Below are positions 21,876 to 23,374 of a DNA stretch of 23,374 nt, piece by piece. This DNA is from an uncultured Clostridia bacterium. Its GTDB lineage: Bacteria; Bacillota; Clostridia; UBA1381. The DNA lies in NCBI GenBank assembly GCA_934481375.1, contig CAKSPN010000007.1, positions 1-23,374 of the forward strand, read 5' to 3'. Made by a program: the position numbers and the translations under genes. The first letter of the stretch is position 1. Every line of letters begins with the position of its first letter. The notes beneath the pieces were generated by a model. That model was not told the origin of the DNA. It saw only the letters and a list, made by a program, of their open reading frames with translations, and did no database searches.

Positions 21876-21904
21876 TTGACATATCATTACTTGCGTGATA
21901 TAAT
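21876..21904 (+). promoter_or_regulatory. Proximal promoter of the SLH surface protein gene (full consensus)
   Basis: TTGACA (21876-21881), exactly 17 bp, TATAAT (21899-21904), plus extended -10 TG at 21896-21897. It matches consensus at every key base and is the strongest promoter in the window, fitting a very highly expressed surface protein. Confidence 0.92.
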
Positions 21905-21910
21905 CAATGC

Positions 21911-22024
21911 GTATTCTGAGATGATATATCTTGGATATTTTCGGTTTATCGGGCTGAGAAGGGTGTCCGGTAGGCTGCAGAGAAAACCCTTCACAGAAGA
22001 AAATTAAAGGGAGGATTTGAGACT
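21911..22024 (+). other. Structured 5' leader of the SLH surface protein mRNA
   Basis: About 115 nt from the expected proximal start site to the ATG. It contains GAAGGGT (21958-21964) pairing with ACCCTTC (21986-21992) around a 21-base interior that can fold further, then AAAGGGAGG (22006-22014) 10 nt before the ATG. Long stable leaders are common on S-layer mRNAs and may raise mRNA half-life. No known riboswitch is recognised. Confidence 0.6.
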
Positions 22025-23374
22025 ATGAATAAGAATCTCAAGAAAGTAATTTCAGCAATTGCTGCTCTTGCTGTATCAGCAAGCTCAATCGTTGCATTTG
22101 CTGCAGGTTATCCTGACGTTCCTGAAACAGCTTCATATAAGCAGGCAGTTACAGAACTGACAGCTTTAGGCGTTGTTGAAGGTACAGACAACGGCACATT
22201 TGAGCCGGATCAGAACGTAACAAGATCACAGATTGCAAAGATGATCGTTGCTGCACTGGGCGGTTCAACTCTGAGCTCAGCTGAAGCTCAGAAGGGTAAG
22301 GACACAAAGTTCGCCGACGTAACAGGCAGCCACTGGGCATCAGGCTTCATTTCAGTTGCTACATCTGAAGGAACAAAGTTCGTTGACGGTTACAGCGATA
22401 CAGAGTTCGGTCCTGAAGACAATGTAACATTTGCACAGGCAGTAAAGATGATCGTATCGGCATTAGGTTATTCTACATATGCTGAGAACGAAGGCGGCTG
22501 GCCGGGCGGTTACCTCAACTATGGTTACTCACTCGGAATAGCTAACGGCGTAACAGCTTCAAACGACACAGAGTTAACAAGAGCTCAGGTTGCTCAGATG
22601 ATTGACAACGCATTAAAAGCTCCTATCTGCGTTATCGATGGCTGGAAGCAGGAATGGAACGGAGATCAGACTCCTAACCGTGTAAAGAAAGATAAGGCAA
22701 GCACAACAGTTAAAGATCAGTGGCAGTGTCTCTTAAACACTTCACATGACGCTTATGTATTTAACGGTCGTGTAAAGGAAACACATCAGTCAAATCCGTC
22801 ACTTGACACAGATAAGGTTAAGTTCACGGTTGAAAAGGCTGACAACTTTGAAGGTTATCAGGTTGTTAAGGGTACAAACGCTATAAGAACTAATGCTAAT
22901 GATACTGAAACAGCATACATTGGCGATTCGGAAGCAGATAAGAACCTCTTAACATATGCTGAAATCCTCGTTCAGCAGAACGACGATGATGAATACACAA
23001 TCTTAAGCATTACTCCGGTAGGCTCAAACAAGGTTGCTACATTCAACGCTGATGATTACTCAAAGGCTACAACAGTTGCATCAACAGACGATAAGGGTAC
23101 ACTTTACTCATATGTTGATGATAACTCAACAAAGACAGATTCATTCAAGATCGATGTTGCTAAGATGTATGCAGGAACAGAAGGCGGTTTCTATGTAAAC
23201 GGCAAGCAGGTTGACCTTTCAGCATCAACAGGCGAAACTCTTGAAGACAAACTTAATGCTTTCGTAAAGGGTAATGCAACAGGTACTGTTACATTAATCG
23301 ACAGTCCGGCAACAGGTACAACATCAACAGACGGTGTATATGACTATGTAATGGTTACATACTATAAAGACGCT
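22025..23374 (+). CDS. Major SLH-domain surface protein (S-layer-like), 3' end beyond window
   Basis: 450 codons are visible and the frame is open to the window end. A signal peptide (about 1-27, cut near AFA-A) is followed by SLH modules. Module 1 is at about 29-78 (YPDVPETASYKQAVTEL to TRSQIAKMIVAALGG). Module 2 is at about 97-152 (FADVTGSHWASGF to FAQAVKMIVSALGY). A third at about 158-200 ends LTRAQVAQMIDNALK. The remainder is beta-rich, Thr/Asp/Lys-rich and low in Cys, as in S-layer proteins. SLH domains bind pyruvylated secondary wall polymers. Codon use differs clearly from neighbouring genes: AAG over AAA, ACA for Thr, GCT/GCA for Ala, GTT for Val. That suits very high expression, as do the two strong promoters and long leader. 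It may be the S-layer subunit itself or an abundant S-layer-associated protein. Confidence 0.92.
   Translation, partial: MNKNLKKVISAIAALAVSASSIVAFAAGYPDVPETASYKQAVTELTALGVVEGTDNGTFEPDQNVTRSQIAKMIVAALGGSTLSSAEAQKGKDTKFADVTGSHWASGFISVATSEGTKFVDGYSDTEFGPEDNVTFAQAVKMIVSALGYSTYAENEGGWPGGYLNYGYSLGIANGVTASNDTELTRAQVAQMIDNALKAPICVIDGWKQEWNGDQTPNRVKKDKASTTVKDQWQCLLNTSHDAYVFNGRVKETHQSNPSLDTDKVKFTVEKADNFEGYQVVKGTNAIRTNANDTETAYIGDSEADKNLLTYAEILVQQNDDDEYTILSITPVGSNKVATFNADDYSKATTVASTDDKGTLYSYVDDNSTKTDSFKIDVAKMYAGTEGGFYVNGKQVDLSASTGETLEDKLNAFVKGNATGTVTLIDSPATGTTSTDGVYDYVMVTYYKDA

Noticed and set aside
21940..22000. TPP riboswitch in the SLH gene leader (GGGCTGAGA with ACCC)
   Set aside because: The second conserved half of the thi-box is missing and the spacing is wrong; the match is superficial.

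Overview
The window looks like chromosomal DNA from a spore-forming clostridial Firmicute, probably an uncultured gut-type member of Clostridia. The evidence is a gerA-gerB-gerC spore germinant receptor operon, a soj/spo0J-type parAB pair with two exact Firmicute-type parS sites (TGTTTCACGTGAAACA), strong AGGAGG-type ribosome binding sites, SLH-anchored surface proteins and a possible pair of Spo0A boxes. The order parA-parB-DUF4446-serS resembles origin-proximal clusters of other Clostridia, so the window probably lies near the replication origin.

Layout. (1) 1-3376, minus strand: gerA, gerB and a gerC cut by the window edge; one parS sits in the gerA-gerB gap. (2) 3377-3787: divergent intergenic region with a second parS, a parA promoter abutting it, and a dense set of perfect hairpins, including a compact four-way-junction palindrome. 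(3) 3788-7917, plus strand: parA, parB, a two-copy 100-bp repeat, a DUF4446 protein, a small membrane/coiled-coil protein and serS, closed by a strong terminator. (4) 7963-8505: non-coding region with a cluster of DnaA boxes (oriC candidate), an inverted pair of Spo0A-box-like sites and two promoters. (5) 8506-11656: operon of a DUF815 AAA+ ATPase, a secreted protein of unknown function and a secreted 3D-domain cell-wall protein. (6) 11684-12118: four tandem 109-bp repeats. (7) 12191-17529: a tight four-gene operon encoding an SLH-anchored alpha/alpha-toroid protein, a membrane-anchored DUF4430 protein, an ECF transporter T protein, and a fusion of two ECF ATPases with an S component. (8) 17575-19290: one half of a heterodimeric ABC exporter with a degenerate ATP site. 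(9) 19341-19746: 146-bp repeats and a bidirectional terminator. (10) 19753-21352, minus strand: RNase H1 and a CE7/AXE1-type esterase. (11) 21353-23374: a long promoter/leader region with two near-consensus promoters, driving a major SLH-domain surface protein that runs off the window.

The most interesting system is the 12191-17529 operon. Intrinsic factor and transcobalamin, the vertebrate cobalamin carriers, are built from an alpha6/alpha6 barrel plus a small beta domain of the DUF4430 type. Here the two modules are encoded by adjacent genes, one tethered to the wall by SLH domains and one to the membrane, directly upstream of an ECF vitamin importer. I infer a split, surface-displayed transcobalamin-like capture system feeding a dedicated ECF transporter. 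The substrate is inferred, not shown. A second theme is a repeat family with the core CTCGGAGTATC-CATACGCCGTCG that occupies three separate intergenic regions.
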